Positions 1-13,149 of a stretch of DNA of 64,000 nucleotides are shown here, piece by piece. The DNA is taken from NCBI GenBank assembly GCA_031002005.1, contig CM061921.1, positions 171,810,935 to 171,874,934 of the forward strand. The letters are read 5' to 3'. A program made the translations under genes and the position numbers. How positions within the stretch are numbered: the stretch's first letter is position 1; the number at the start of each line of letters is the position of its first letter. A model generated the notes under the pieces. The model was not told where the DNA came from. It saw nothing but the letters and a program-made list of their open reading frames with translations, and did no database searches. The stretch is from Vandiemenella viatica (taxonomy: Eukaryota; Arthropoda; Insecta; Orthoptera; Morabidae).

Positions 1-310
1 CCAGTCCGATTCAGAAATCAAAAATCGAGTTTCTGCATCGACATGTTTTTGGTTACGCTTTTTTGTCGGTTTCTCGCACAACACAACAATGCTTTGTAAA
101 CTGCCGCACAAAACTGCGCTCTAATATGCGCGGGTAATTGCTCTTTTTTTTTCTTTTTTTTTTCTTCGCTGCCTTTGCGGCTGTGATTGAAGTCCCACTA
201 CCTTCGGTAGTATAACTTCTAGGTGTTAGGATAGGGTGTTTATAATTGTCCGACACAGTTTCTATTTTTGTGCTACGCTGTCCTGCTCTGCGCTGCCCCT
301 AATGCACCAC
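1..310. other. Spacer, no gene seen
   Basis: A/T-rich sequence with a pyrimidine run near 144-172. The only open frame here (53-256, minus) is lysine-rich because it reads through that run and has no family resemblance. I see no gene. Confidence 0.6.
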
Positions 311-1621
311 CGGTATACGTGCAGAATAGGTGTGATTAGAAGGCGCCTTAAGACAGCGCCACCAGCGCACACAGGAAAAGAAAGTTGTAGGAGCGCGCGC
401 ATTTGAAATACAGTTTCAAGACGAATATCATACACGGTCAATAAAATCACCACCTTTTAAATTTACAAGTGGAACCATGTTTTATTCGTATCACAAGTGT
501 ACTTTAATGATATACAATGTATTTCAGTAAATTTTAAAAGCCATATATACCCAATCTAATTTTCGCACTTAATCTACACTAGCGCCGTGCATACGCGACA
601 TAGACATGGTCAGTAAAATCACGACGTTGTAATTTCCAAGTGGAACCATGTTTTATTCGTGTCAAAAGTGTACGTTAATGATATACGATGTATTTTAGTA
701 AATTTAAACAGCCAAATATAGTGTCTCTAATTTTCGCCAATATTTTGCATATTATGCATCTGCTCTGGCAATACTGGAATTGTCAGTATACGATCTTCCC
801 TTTAATTTCGTACCAGGAACGTAGTTTCATTTAAAGATTTCCATTAGTTATACACGCGTTTTGCTTGACCACAATTTTTACTTATTTATTTTTTCACTTG
901 TGGCTTTATGCCTCGTTGACATCGAGGTCATTAGATGCGGGATGGGACTGGGGATAATGAATGGGAGGTAATTCGTCCATGTTCTTTTGAAGGAATCATT
1001 CCAGCATTCTCCTGGAGTAATTTGGGTAAACCATGTAGCTCCCCAATGCGAGGTCAGAGCGGTAACCACTCATCCACTACGCTCGGGTTGTTGAGAAAAA
1101 CCAGCAACATTTGTTAAAATTGTTAGATTCTAACAATTAAAATTCTTACAGTAGGTAATTAGTAGTTGGCAGAAGTAGCTGGCTAGAACTGAACGTGTTG
1201 GGTGAGAGGTAACGCCCTGGTTGAGCTTTCGTGTGAACGTGCCTACAAATCCCTGTTGGATAATCGAGATTTTGGTCGTGATTTTACTGACCATGTATAA
1301 GTTGCGTCTGCACGGCGCTAATGCAGAATAAGTGCGAAAATTAGATTGCGTATATATTGCTTTTTAAATTTACTGAAATACATCGTATATCATTAAAATA
1401 CACTTGTGATACGAATAAAACATGGTTCCACTTGGAAATTTAAAAGGTGGTGATTTTATTGACCGTGTATGATATTCGCCTTGAAACTGTATTTCAAATG
1501 TGCGCGCTCCTACAACTTTCTTTTCCTGTGTGCGCTGGTGGCGCCGTCTTAAGGCGGCAGGTAGGAACTATACCCTGAGAAATCACAGCCTTCTAATCAC
1601 ACTTATTCTGCATGTATACCC
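311..1621. mobile_element. Foldback-type non-autonomous DNA element with inverted arms
   Basis: The segment 311-629 reappears in reverse complement at about 1272-1621. Matching landmarks include the block around 340-455 against 1440-1560, and the block around 555-629 against 1272-1345. The right arm carries about 30 extra bases near 1556-1590. The left arm also holds an internal direct repeat: 439-573 is repeated, diverged, at 607-745. No transposase is encoded; a SINE sits in the centre. This fits a foldback element or long-TIR MITE. Superfamily is not resolved and I could not fix a target duplication. Confidence 0.75.
886..1085 (-). repeat. tRNA-derived SINE copy, minus strand
   Basis: Read on the minus strand, it has a box A-like start near 1080, the family core around a CACTCCAGG-like motif (here diverged), the block CTTCAAAAG...CCGAATT (diverged), and the 3' block ATGACCTCGATG, followed by an A-rich tail below 890. 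The box B region is damaged. It lies in the middle of the foldback element at 311-1621, so it either inserted there or was captured. Confidence 0.6.
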
Positions 1622-1639
1622 GCAGCTCAATGTGCACCC

Positions 1640-4600
1640 CGTGTAATGGAATGGCAGGGCCGGCATATATGTACGTATGTGTAAAATATGGTGAACTGAG
1701 CCTACTCGAACTTCCGGAAGTAACATGTACAGTTCATTTCCTCCACTTATGTTTGTGTGTGTGGTGACGTATGGATTTGTGGGTGAGACCTAGTATGAAT
1801 ATGATCTCGGCGTGCACCTGAGTACCCTGAGGCAAAGATGTAATTGGAATTCGCAGTTGCCTCGGGGTATGTGTTAGAGAGAAATAGAGAATCGCGGATT
1901 GGAATATCTTTGGCCGCGTATGCAACGGCCGGTGGCGACACCTAGCGACAACTGTGACCTCAGTGGCCACGACCCTCCATTCCTAATTGGCTAACTCGAA
2001 TGAAGTGGGGATTATACAAACTTTCCTTAATTAGACTACTATCGTCCAAGGAACGAGTGTACAAATTTTGGCTGCTGTTCAAACCACGGCCAGAAGAATA
2101 AACTTTTCCCCTTATTTATAATCATAATTTTGTAATGTTTGTTTGCGGTTGTAGCTTTTATCGCTATAAATTTTGAATTTCTTACTTGCTATTGACTTTA
2201 TGACGACAGCAACATGGAATCAATGAAAGTAAAAAGTGATTAGGAATATTAAAAACTCAAGCTACACCGCGGAAATTATAAAACTAAAGACCCGTTTAGA
2301 CGACCCGATCTGGTTTCCCTAAATCGTGGCCACACCTCTTAGGCCCTGAAATCGGGTCGTCTAAAGTGAGCTAATCACACCTATTGTGATGACCAGGTAG
2401 GGAGTTCGGGTGAAAATGGGGGAGGGGAGCACCATACTGCCCTGAAAACTGTCCGTCTAAAGCTTTCGCACTGCCTGGTGTACAAGACCACAAATGTTGA
2501 TGGGACACCTCACATTGGGTTGCCAACTTATTTTAAATTTTTTTAAAAGTATATTTGTCTTATTAAGAGGAAAATAAAAGTACTGTATATGAAAGGAAAA
2601 AATATATTTTTAAATTTAGTTATTTATAGCCTTAAGTACATACAGTGTATTTTCGGGCTTACGGGACTAGCTATTAATTTTTGGTTTCATTTCAAAGTGT
2701 TACAGTTGGGGCCATATTCTAAATCTAGTATTACAAATAAATGAACACTAATTTTTAAATTTAAAGATGTTCTGTTTCTCCCTTCCCACCATGTTGCATT
2801 TATTTCGTTCCATCATAAGCACTAACGTATCGTTTGGGAATTAATTGAATAGGGGACCGGACAAATTTTCAGAAAGTGTTTTAAATTGTCCCTTGTGGAT
2901 ATATTTAGCCAAGAAAAATAGTACTTTCCCTTAAGCTTTCCCCAATGATAGAAAGCCACAAAGGTTTAAATCGGGTGATCTGACGCCACAAGCCACGGCT
3001 GATTACACGTTTCTCTTAATTTTTTAACTGAACGCGGAATCGTTGTTTTAGCTGGCAGCAAAGCGCCAGGATATTTGCGACGTCATTTACTGCGACACCT
3101 TTTAAAGGACTTTTTCTTCACATACGTATCATACAGGAATATTTTTGGTTCCAAACTATAACGTACCATAATACAACTCGCGCTCACACACGGTACAGAT
3201 TAGTAAGAAACTGAAGTTACAAAATAGTTAAACCGCAAAGAAACGTTCACACACAATACTGATAAGTAAAAGACTGAAGTCACAACCAGCCAAACCGCAA
3301 ATAAATCGATTTAAACAATGAAAAAGTTCGCATTATATTGCGTGACTTGACTGTTGGTGGAGGGCTGTTGCTTAATCTCGCCGGTCATTCAATCTGCTGT
3401 TTGGCGCGGCTGGCCTTTCGGAGTGAGATGCCGTCGGCAAGACAGCAGGTGGATAGCGTTTCCCTGCACTTACAAAAATGTTTTCACATTTCGAAACCCA
3501 GCAGCATTACAATCCAAATTAGTGGCAAAGAAATTCCAAACAATTATTATATTCACTCTCGGAAGATTTCAACTGTCAAGTACCGGATTAACCACGTAGC
3601 AGGAGGTAGCAAATGCTACGGGCCCCGGACGGCAAAAATCAAAGGCCCCTTCTTCACATTTGCTACGGGCCCCGCGCTGTCTTAATCCGGCCATGCAACT
3701 GTCTGCTTTAGTACCTTCTGGATTCATGATAACAGTGGTTTAAAGAATCTGCAACGTCTACTTGGAAGATCGTTACCACGTCCCTTATAACCAATCATTA
3801 TGAGTCCTGTGACTCAAACAGTTAAAAAACACAAGTTAACGCAGCGCCGCGCCGTATCGCTTGTTTCCTTACGTATGACGTCATGCGTTGTGATTGGTGT
3901 TTCGTTTGACGGCGAGGAATAGGCTAAAAATCAGATTTTATTTATTGATTTAAAAATATAAATCATTATTGTTTCACGAAAAAAATATTGGATGATGTTT
4001 CTAAATTTATAAATATTATTTCTAACAAAATTTCAGATTTTTTGGTAATACCTGTCTGGTCCCCTATTGTATAGTTTACGAAAAATAAATTATGGTTAGC
4101 ATGACGTACACCGACCAAAATTAAAGTACATACGATACTTTACATTTGTATTAAAATAAGGTTAGTAACCCTACGCCTCTGACCGTGCGGCACATTTTAA
4201 CTCTACCATTATATTACAATTATCCAACAGAAGATAAGGCTTGCAATATTCTGAAAATTAATCAAACCAATATTGACTGACTTAAGTGTTTAGTACCAGG
4301 TGACGCAAAAGTAAAACTCACAGTGCAGTTAATGCAATTCGCAAAGGATTTATTTTGATGATCCCTTCTTATCCGGTTATATGTTTTCTCCTATAAATCT
4401 TTATATTTTTGCAAATTGTTTAGGTTTCTTCAGTTTTGCTTCCTTTGGAGTTACTGGTTTATCACTTAATCATCACTATCGCAAACAGAATCTGAATTAC
4501 TTGCCACTATAAACAATGTAGAAGAAAAATAATGCAGTTGAAAACTCCAAACGACGAGAAACAGAAGAAACCACAAATTCTACACGAGTCGACTGGAGTA

Positions 4601-6320
4601 CAACAATATGAATGGTCCGCTATTATTGCCTCGGCTCGGAAGCGATAAGTACACAGATCAAAGGATGCGAGCGGACAAAAAATGTCTGGCCGATTGATAA
4701 TTTTTCTTACAGGAGGTTGTGGAACTAGCATAAGAACGATCAGTTACATGTATTTTATATATATTTTTTTAAATAAAGTATTTTCGCATACTTTATTGGT
4801 AGGAAAAAGTATAACGGCCAAAAATAAAGTATGGTTGGCAACCCTTACCTCACATGCCCTCTATAATAACAAAGAAGCGAGAAAAATTACAGGTTTCAGT
4901 TTCACCCACTAAAAATTCCGGAAATCTTCACCATCCAACATATCTAAAGCCGCGTATTTTCTTGAGCATTCGCCCCAAACGAACATGCGAGCCGAGAAGA
5001 AGGGGGCACACGGCCACGCCCCCCGCATGAGCAACGAGTCGCTGCGTTCCGATCCCGTGCGGCCCGAACAGGGAACGCAGGAAGATGGTGAGTACACTGC
5101 AATGGTTAACCGGAACAAGAAAAGGAGAAAGCGGTGGTGGCGAAGAAAATTGTTACGATTTATTTTCAAAATTGATTCTGTTAACTCATATTAACCCAAA
5201 CAAAAATAACCACTAATTAAACAAGAACTTACCCAATCCAGTGTTTTCTCTTTTTTTCCCCCTAATTCTTGCCGTTTCCCTTTGGTAGAAACCCTTGAGG
5301 CTTTCAATTTCTTACGACATTCATCTTTGGAAATTTGCATAAGGTCAGACATTTCATTTCATGTATCTTCCTTGGGGTTCCACAGCACGGGATAGTTTTG
5401 GTAATACCCGACAAGGACAAGAGATTTATACTGATACATTTCCATAATTATAAAAACAAAATAATAATAACAATTTAGACAAATTAAGCTCGAGACACGT
5501 GTCTCGACAGCAGGTGACTGACTGAGAAGGGGCAGTCGGTTCATTGTTCGGTTCGGCCACAGACAGGAAGCGCGTACTCACTGAGCACGAACCGAGAACG
5601 TGCTCACTTTGAAGTACCGACAACTCTCAGAGTCATGCGGATCCATTCGTCTTGCCCTGTTCACATCTGAGCAAAACAGGGCGAACACAAGCTCATTCGG
5701 GGCGGGCGAATGATCAGGTGAATTGGCGGCTTAAGAGTCTAATGTGACTGAATGTATGCTCTGTAAATATAATTGCTCGGCACACGTCTTTTTCTTTTTC
5801 CTAGGCTTTTCGCACAAGGTCAAGCAGTCCGGGTCACACCAAGAATTTGTGGTTTTGATAATTTTGGGGCTATACATATTTAATTTAAATATTAGAACAT
5901 TAACAAAATTTGTAACTAACTAATTTTATTACTAGTATTAATATTAAATGGAACGTACAAATTTCAGAGCATACGCATAGTGGTAGGCTGCTAGTGCCGT
6001 AGCAACCAGATCGGGTCGGCCAACGGGCCATCTAATTGCAACACTGTTGACGGGAGGACAGTAAGAGCGGGAACGAGAACAAGACCAGGAACGGATCAGG
6101 AGATCGGGAACAGGGCGCCTAAAGGCCCCTTAAATCTCTTGTGCGTTATGTTTTAACAAAAAGTGTCAGGTGTCATTCTAGTCCTGGTTGCATTTCAACC
6201 TCAACACGAACTTCGTTGACGCTTCCGTTCGAAAACCATAGTTTCGCATTTCCATTAATAAATTCATTGTATTAAGGGATGTGAGAGTTTCGGAGAGACT
6301 ATACTAGCCTTTTCCAACCA
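1640..6320. other. Long spacer, no gene recognised
   Basis: No open frame here resembles a known family. Visible structure is limited. A perfect 15-bp inverted repeat lies at 2295-2309 and 2351-2365. A 15-base direct repeat TTTGCTACGGGCCCC-like lies near 3610-3630 and 3658-3672. Short hairpins lie near 5650-5730. GC content rises around 4980-5090 and 6000-6130. The last 100 bases may already be 5' sequence of the RTE-like LINE that follows. Confidence 0.55.
2295..2365. repeat. Perfect 15-bp inverted repeat (hairpin or small MITE ends)
   Basis: TTTAGACGACCCGAT at 2295-2309 is the exact reverse complement of 2351-2365, with 41 bases between. A related, imperfect copy of the motif lies near 2970-2985. 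It could be the stem of a small MITE, but no target duplication is evident. Confidence 0.5.
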
Positions 6321-6707
6321 AATGTGAACTTCTCCTTCACGTGGTGCACCCTGTTTGCACGGACGAGGCTCTGGCGACTGAAAGATTCCCGGTATAAGGA
6401 GTCACCCGCTGCTTGCCAACGGCCATCCGAAAGGAGGGCGGAAGAGCGGGGAGCTAGTCCAGGGCTACCCTCTTGTCCCTTGGGGTTGGAAACGGCCCCT
6501 AAAGGCGGATGAATCAGAAATGATCAACGGCATGGGGATGCAGAAGGCAACGGGAAACCACTGCATTTAAGACCCAAAGGGTATCCCGAGGACATGTAAT
6601 CCTCTCAAATTACATATATCATGATGGCTTCTTCCTGGGTAAAATATTCCGGAGGTAAAATAGTCCCCCAATCGGATCTCCGGGTGGGGACTGCTCAGGT
6701 AGGAGTC

Positions 6708-8113
6708 ATCAGAATGGATAGAAACATTCTACGAGTCGGAGCGTGGAATGTTAGAAGTCTGAATAGGGCAGGTAGAGTTAGAAAACTTAAAAAGGGAGAT
6801 GGAACAACTTAAGTTAGATGTTGTTGGGATTAGTGAGATTAAATGGAAGGACGCACAGGATTTCTGGTCTGGGGAACACAGGATAATTAGCACACAAGCT
6901 GTCAATGGAGTCACTGGTGTAGGATTTGTAATGAACAAGAAAGTAGGGAAACGGGTGAGTTATTATGAACAATTTAGTGACAGGATTATTTTGATGAGGT
7001 TAGAAACTAAGCCCGTCCCAACCACATTAGTACAAGTATATATGCCAACGTCACAGGAAGATGACGAAGAAATAGACAAAATATACGCTGAAATTGAAGA
7101 ATTAATTCGAATATGTGAAAGGGGAGGAAAATCTAATAATCATGGGTGATTGGAATGCAATAGTGGGAGAAGGAAAAGAGGGGAATACTGTAGGAAGTTT
7201 TGGTCTAGGAGAAAGAAATGAGCGAGGAAGCAGGTTGCTAGAATTTTGTGAAAGATATAAGCTAGTAGTGGCGAACACACTGTTTAAGAACCATGCAAGA
7301 AGAATATACACCTGGAAACGTCCTGGGGATACAGGCAGATATCAGCTAGATTATATCATGGTCAAACAGAGATTCAGGAATCAAGTTCTAGACTGTAAAG
7401 CGTACCCAGGAGCAGACATAGACTCGGACCATAATTTGATAGTAATGAAGTGCAGGCTGAAATTCAAGCGAATAAGGAAGCAGTATAAGCAGAACAGACT
7501 AGAAGTGAATAAACTGAAACAATCTAGCACAAGAGAAAAATTTGCAGAAATGGTAGACTTAGGTCTAAGAATTAACTGTGAAAGGAGCTCAACCGAGGAC
7601 GAATGGAATGCATTAAAGACCGAAATAATGAAAGCTGGCAAAGAAACCTTAGGCTTTAGGGAACAAGCTGCCCGAAAACCTTGGATCACAGAAGAAATTT
7701 TGCAGCTGATGGATCAGAGAAGAAGGTACAAACATGCTCAGGATGAAGCAGGAAGAGAGCAGTACAGGCAATTTAGAAATCAAATAAATAGGAAATGCAA
7801 AATAGCAAAAGAAAAATGGCTACAAGAAAAGTGTGAAGAAGTAGAAAAGGAAATGGTCGTAGGAAAAGTAGATGTTGCATATAGAAAGATCAAACAGAAT
7901 TTTGGAGAAATGAAGAAAAGAGGTATGAACATCAAAACTGCCGAAGGGAAACCTCTTTTAAGCTCAGAAGATAGAGCTAACCGATGGAAGGAATACATTG
8001 AGAAACTGTATGATGGGGACGACTTGAACAGTAGTGTATTGGAAAAGGAAGGCGATATCGACATTGATGACTTAGGAGATCCTGTTTTGAGGACAGAATT
8101 TATAGAGCTCTGA
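6708..8113 (+). pseudogene. Endonuclease and linker part of the RTE-like LINE ORF
   Basis: Nicks target DNA to prime reverse transcription. The exonuclease-endonuclease-phosphatase fold is recognised from LRVGAWNVRSLN near 6723, DVVGISEIKW near 6815, MGDWNAIVG near 7140 and the catalytic end [10 protein letters not shown] near 7420. It is spread over three frames: about 6708-6812, 6799-7149 and 7115-8113. After 7450 comes a lysine-rich linker that leads into the reverse transcriptase. The two frameshifts are single-base-type events, with the neighbouring frames overlapping by 14-35 bases. Confidence 0.85.
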
Positions 8114-9579
8114 ATGACTTGAAAGCAAATAAGGCAGTTGCAATTGATGAGATCCCTGCAGAACTTCTTAAATCTCTAGGAGAGGAAGGAATCGAAAGAT
8201 TATTCAAGCTGATATCAAAAAGTTATGAAACAGGAGAAATTCCTACTGACTTTAATAAAAATATCATCTTCACACTTCCAAAGAAAGCACAAGCCGACAA
8301 ATGTGAGAATTTTCGCACCATTAGTCTAACATCACATGCTTCAAAATTACTGACCAGAATAATATACAGAAGGATGGAAAGGGTAGTAGAAGAGATAGTA
8401 GGTGAAGATCAGTTTGGGTTTAGGAAAAATCGCGGTACAAGGGAAGCAATTCTGTCTTTAAGATTAATACTTGAAGGGCGGATCAAGAAAAACAAAGAAA
8501 CTTTTATGGCATTTGTTGATTTAGAAAAAGCTTTTGATAATGTTAGGTGGGACAAGATGTTCAAAATTTTAAAGAAGTCAGGCCTAAAGTATCGAGATAG
8601 AAGAATACTCTATAAACTATATAAGAATCAAGTGGCTGTAATAAAAGTAGAGAATCACGAGAGACATGCATCAGTTAAAAAGGGTGTGAGACAAGGTTGT
8701 AGTCTATCCCCGTTAATATTCAACTTGTATGTAGAAGAAGCAATGAAGAAAGTCAAAGAAAAATTTCCATGTGGCATACGTTTTCAGGGAGAAAAAATCA
8801 GTATGCTACGATTTGCTGATGACATTGTCTTGTTAGCAGAGAGGGCTGAGGATATTGAGAAGTTATTGAATGGCATGAACAAAATACTGAAGCAAGACTT
8901 TGGACTGAATATAAATCAAAGTAAAACAAAAGTGATGAAATGTAACAGAAATGATACCAATACTAGCAGATTAAATATAAAAATAGGATCTGATGCAATA
9001 GGAGAAGTGAGTGAGTTCTGTTACTTGGGAAGCAAAATTACAACCGATGGCCGAAGCAGGAATGATGTTAAAAGCAGAATAGCACTAGCAAAAAGAGCCT
9101 TCATGAAAAAGAGAAACCTTTTAGTTTCAAATATTGATCTAGGAATTAGAAAGAACTTCTTAAAACTCTATGTGTGGAGCACAGCACTTTATGGTAGCGA
9201 AACATGGACTTTAGGAATACCGGAAAGAAAGAAACTTGAAGCATTTGAAATGTGGTGCTACAGAAGAATGCTGAAAATTAGGTGGACAGACAAAGTAAGA
9301 AATGAACGAGTTTTGGAAATGATGGGTGAGAAAAGAAGTTTATGGAAGAAGCTTACAGAAAGAAGAGACAGGCTGGTAGGTCATATTTTGAGACATGCTG
9401 GATTGGTTAATTTGTTAGTGGAGGGAACAGTTGAAGGTAAGAACTGTAGAGGTAGACAGAGATTAGAATATATGAAGCAGATAATTGAGGACGTGGGTTG
9501 TAATGGGTATGTAGAAATGAAGAGGTTAGCACAGGATAGGAAGGGATGGAGGATTGCATCAAACCAGTCTAAAGACTGA
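8104..9579 (+). pseudogene. Reverse transcriptase domain of the RTE-like LINE
   Basis: An open frame of about 490 codons continuing the LINE ORF after a shift near 8100. The upstream residues RALNDLKA are in this frame before the first ATG at 8119, which shows that the ATG is not a true start. Visible RT motifs, in order: GIDEIPAELL-like (AIDEIPAELL), FRTISLTSHASK, FVDLEKAFDNV (first catalytic Asp), VRQGCSLSPLIFNLY, and FADD at 8812-8823 (catalytic pair). The C-terminus has the usual tryptophan-rich thumb and tail, ending RKGWRIASNQ. The domain looks intact on its own, but the endonuclease half is out of frame. Confidence 0.9.
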
Positions 9580-9854
9580 TGACAGCAAAAAAAAAAAAAA
9601 TGTGTTGGTAAACCGACGGGCCTACTGTACGTGTTATTCTTCCCGTCATAACTTAGTCGGATATGCGGACGTATGTAATCTTGTCCCCTAATGAATAAAT
9701 CCTCTCATTCAATCAATGTTTTTCCCAAATCATTTATCAGTCGTTAGAGTAAGTTACACAGTTGTTTCAGGTACAAATGTATATGATGTGAGTAGTATGC
9801 CCCTAAGGTAAGAAATACATAATTTTGTCTATCTGTTAAGAGTAATGTTCTACA

Positions 9855-11255
9855 TATCTATCTACATATATACTCTGCAATTCACAAAATTGTGGGTGGC
9901 AGAGGGTGCACAGCACCAAAGCTAATCTCTTTGTCGTGCATTCCAATCCCTAATGGTACGAGGGAAAAAAGAATTCATATAAGAATCATTGCGGCACCTT
10001 ATTTCTCTAATCTTATCTTTCCCGTCATTCCGTCTCAAATAGGTTGGTGGACGAAGTATTTTACTACACTCGTGAGTGAAAGTGGGAGTACACATGTTTA
10101 CCAATACGTTTAAACGAAACGTGCGTCGTCTATCTACCAGAGACTCCCAGCCTAGTCTACTAATCAGTTCTGTGACGCTTTCATAAGGACTGTAGCAAGC
10201 GGTCACAAATCGAGCGGCTCTTCTCTGTACTTTCTCTATACTTTCGATCAACCCCTTACGAAACGGATCCCAAATGGCACAACAATAGTCCAAATGTGGA
10301 CGCACAAGAGATTTGTACGCTATCTCCATTGTTTGTTCATTACAATTTTTCAATATTCGACCTATGAATCGCAGCCTAGAATTAGCTATACCTACTAACG
10401 AATTAATGTGTAAGTCCCATTTCATGTTCCTTTGTACTGTTACTCCCAAATATTTCATAGAATCGACCATATCAATAACTGAATTGTTTAACTCGTATTT
10501 CTGAACAATTGGATTCTTTTTTTTAGTTATGCTCATTGTCTTGCACTTTTTACAATTTAGCGTAAGTTGCCACTCAGCGCACCATGCCAAAATAATATGC
10601 AGATCACGCTGAATTTCTAAGCAATCGGCCAAATTCCTTACTTCCCTATAAATAACCGCATCATCAGCAAACAATCTAAAAAGGCTTTTCACTTTGTCTC
10701 CGAGATCGTTTATAAAAATTAAGAAAAGAAGTGGTCCTATTACACTTCCTTGAGGTACCCCCGATGTAACATCTAGATTAGAAGAACTTTCTCCTTCAAC
10801 GACGACATACTGCGACCGACCAGTTAGAAAATCCTTTATCCATTCACAAAGCTGATCTGATGTACCGTACGCTCGTAGCTTCGTTAAAAGGCTGTTGTGT
10901 GGCACAGAGCCAATGGCTTTCTGAAAATCTAAAAAAAATGGCATCTACTTGTGAACCTGCATCGATAACTTTCATTACGTCGTGTGTAAATAGGGCCAAC
11001 TGTGTTTCACATGATCTGTTCTTCCGAAATCCGTGTTGATTTGTTGTAAGCAAATTATTATAATCTAGAAAATTCATAATGTTCGAGCATATAATATGCT
11101 CCATAACTCTACTACAAACAGATGTTATAGATATTGGACGATAGTTTCCAGGATCACTTCGATCACCTTTCTTGAAAATCGGAGTTACTTGTGCGATTTT
11201 CCAGTCTGAAGGTACTTTTCGCTCTTCTAATGATTTACTGAATATATCAGACAGC
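9855..11255 (-). mobile_element. 5'-truncated CR1/Jockey-like LINE, minus strand
   Basis: Reverse transcriptase region of a non-LTR retrotransposon. Reading from 11255 down: DWKIAQVTPIFKKGD and NYRPISI, then FRKNRSCETQL (NQHGF block), a frameshift at the A-run near 10930, then FQKAIGSVPH (the usual Asp in FxDFxKAFD is lost near the shift), GVPQGSVIGPLLFLIFIND, FADDAVIYR (catalytic Asp pair near 10645-10660), and a Cys/Trp-rich C-terminal part ending near 9922. The short 3' end after the stop contains ACTCTGCAATTCACAAAATT, which resembles the 3' end of widespread insect LINEs. The endonuclease half is missing, as is usual for 5' truncation. Confidence 0.85.
9922..10944 (-). pseudogene. Reverse transcriptase fragment, second part
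   Basis: A 340-codon open frame covering the palm from just after the first catalytic motif to the C-terminus of the LINE at 9855-11255. GVPQGSVIGPLL and FADDAVIY are intact. The apparent start codon is an internal Met or alternative codon: homologous coding sequence continues upstream in another frame (10844-11255), the shift lying in an eight-A run near 10930. Confidence 0.85.
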
Positions 11256-11259
11256 CTTC

Positions 11260-13149
11260 ATTGACTACTAATTAACGTAGTTCGCGAATCTGTTTCACTT
11301 AACCTCGCCTGGTGTCAGACTGACTAATTTAATATAAATCTATAAAGGAAATAATCTGCCCACCTGATAGTTGCTCTATTTAATAATATCACAAAACGCC
11401 TACAAAGTAGACGACCACTACAACTACGGTCAATCCTTTACAGTGGGGCTTGGGACAGACATCAACTCTTCTACTTCACTACGCGGGGTCGCAGGCTTGG
11501 AATTGCACGCTGCAGAACAAGGTGAACGGTCAGGTACTGCATCACGCCACGCCACCTCAGTATATAAAGTGATAGGGCAGCTCGTTTCAATACAAGATGT
11601 CACTAGTTGCGGTGTGTCACAACATTACATTTTCCCCCGCACGATGCAACTTCGCGTCCACGACGCAGCAGGTATCCTCAGGCGCTCAACACGTCGCCGC
11701 ATCATCGTCTCATATCGTCTTCGCATTGGCAATGATATCAACGTTCTACCGTCCCTGCAGTTCCTTATTGTTTTTCACGTAAACGACACGGATTACTGAC
11801 GTGGACGATTGCGACCTCCTCCCGCTATTAAATTCCAAAAACTGATTAATACCAGCGTTTTTTAACGAGGGTACATATATTAATTGAGTTTTAGAAGTAA
11901 AACCATGGCATTTTTCAGTGAAGAGAATTTAATCACAGTGTTTCATTTATTACGCAGATCAATTTCAACTCATATTCCCATTTTATGGAAATGTGTCATT
12001 GATACGGCCAAGTATTACGCAGTTTGTTATGGTATCCAAAATAATTTCATATCCAGTGTGATTCTTTGCGCACCATTTGCATAATAAACCCATGTTTAAT
12101 TATTTTCGTCTCTCAAGATTAGTCTGATAACAAGAACCCGTTCTTATTCTAAGGTAAAAATGTTTGACCAACTGCCAGTTTGGCTGTTCAATTCTTATTC
12201 AGAAGTTACTAAGATGAAGTGAGTGGTATTAAGATTCAGTTCATGATGTCAGAGGGAAGAATGATTATCTAATTATTTGAAATTCACACCTGAAAAATGT
12301 CAAGGATATTGTTGTACTCGATGGTAGCAATCTGGGAAAGCAAGGACTAATTATTAACATACTGCCCAAGAGTAGAAAAAATATTTAAAATGTGAAACTA
12401 CATGTGTGTTAACAAAGATAATTACAGCCCGCCCAGCAAAGTTTTCAAGTCGAAGATTTACAGGGTAAGGTATAAGTTTATTGAAGGGAGAAACATTAGA
12501 ACAGGTTATTGGGCCAAAAATTTATATCTATGCATTTACATTCGGGGAATGCACTAAAAAATTGGTACAGTAGACGAACCCAGTTGTAAAGGTGTCAATA
12601 TGGTTACTAATGAACTGGAAGATCTTGCAGCACCAATTGGTTATGACCAAATTGACTTACCAAATATGAACATAGAGGAAACATATGGTCGGACAGACGG
12701 AACTGAAACAACCTTTATTCAAGGCATTAAATTACAAAATAGTAAATACTTTGCAATGAAATAACCTACGATCGAAGAACTGAGTAAATAATACAGCAAT
12801 GATTCTAACAAATTTCGTCACAGATAAGATCTGTAAATTAACAGTTCAGTTTTGAAAACTTCCATATATCATATATTTTCTGTTAAAGGGGACATTATTT
12901 CTATAATTCACAGACCGGATCAGTGGAAGAGGATACGAAAGCACGATTTCAAATGGTTTGGGAACCCACTGCTCCGTAGTTGCTAAACTAAATGAATTGA
13001 GCTCCCAGCTGGAAAATAGGATTTACGGATTCCGCGCGGAAATTAATGCTGGAAATTGTATATTCAAACAAATGTCCTTACTGATGTACATGGTTATTCA
13101 AAACTTATCAAACCATCTGGTCGCTAAGTGAAAGAAAATTCAAGAAGAC
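11260..13149. other. Spacer, no gene recognised
   Basis: Contains a 142-codon open frame at 11371-11799 with no family resemblance, and otherwise A/T-rich unique-looking sequence. I see no transposon ends or RNA genes. Confidence 0.5.

Larger units (their letters stand above)
6330..9601 (+). mobile_element. RTE-like LINE, nearly full length, inactivated by frameshifts
   Basis: A non-LTR retrotransposon with an apurinic-like endonuclease followed by a reverse transcriptase in one original frame. The 5' leader near 6360-6600 has the style of arthropod RTE leaders (GATCAACGGCATGGGGATGC block). The coding part runs from about 6715 to 9579, then a short end GATGACAGC and 14 A residues to 9601. 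The reading frame changes near 6800, near 7110-7140 and near 8100, so no full protein can be made. There are few in-frame stops besides the shifts, so it is a fairly recent copy. Clade: RTE by endonuclease and RT motif style; fairly sure. Confidence 0.9.

Noticed and set aside
3338..3685. 115-codon open frame, plus strand
   Set aside because: No family motif, and an overlapping second frame of similar quality; contains a short direct repeat. Treated as chance.
9573..9585. CTGATGA at the end of the RTE-like LINE as a hammerhead core
   Set aside because: No GAAA with complementary stems follows; the motif is just the LINE's 3' end.
9604..9622. Similarity of TTGGTAAACCGACGG to TTGGCAAACCGACGG near 27311
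   Set aside because: A 15-base match with one change is expected by chance in 64 kb, and the flanks do not extend it.
11371..11799. 142-codon open frame, plus strand
   Set aside because: No ATG at its first codon, no recognisable domain or context, and a second frame is open within it.
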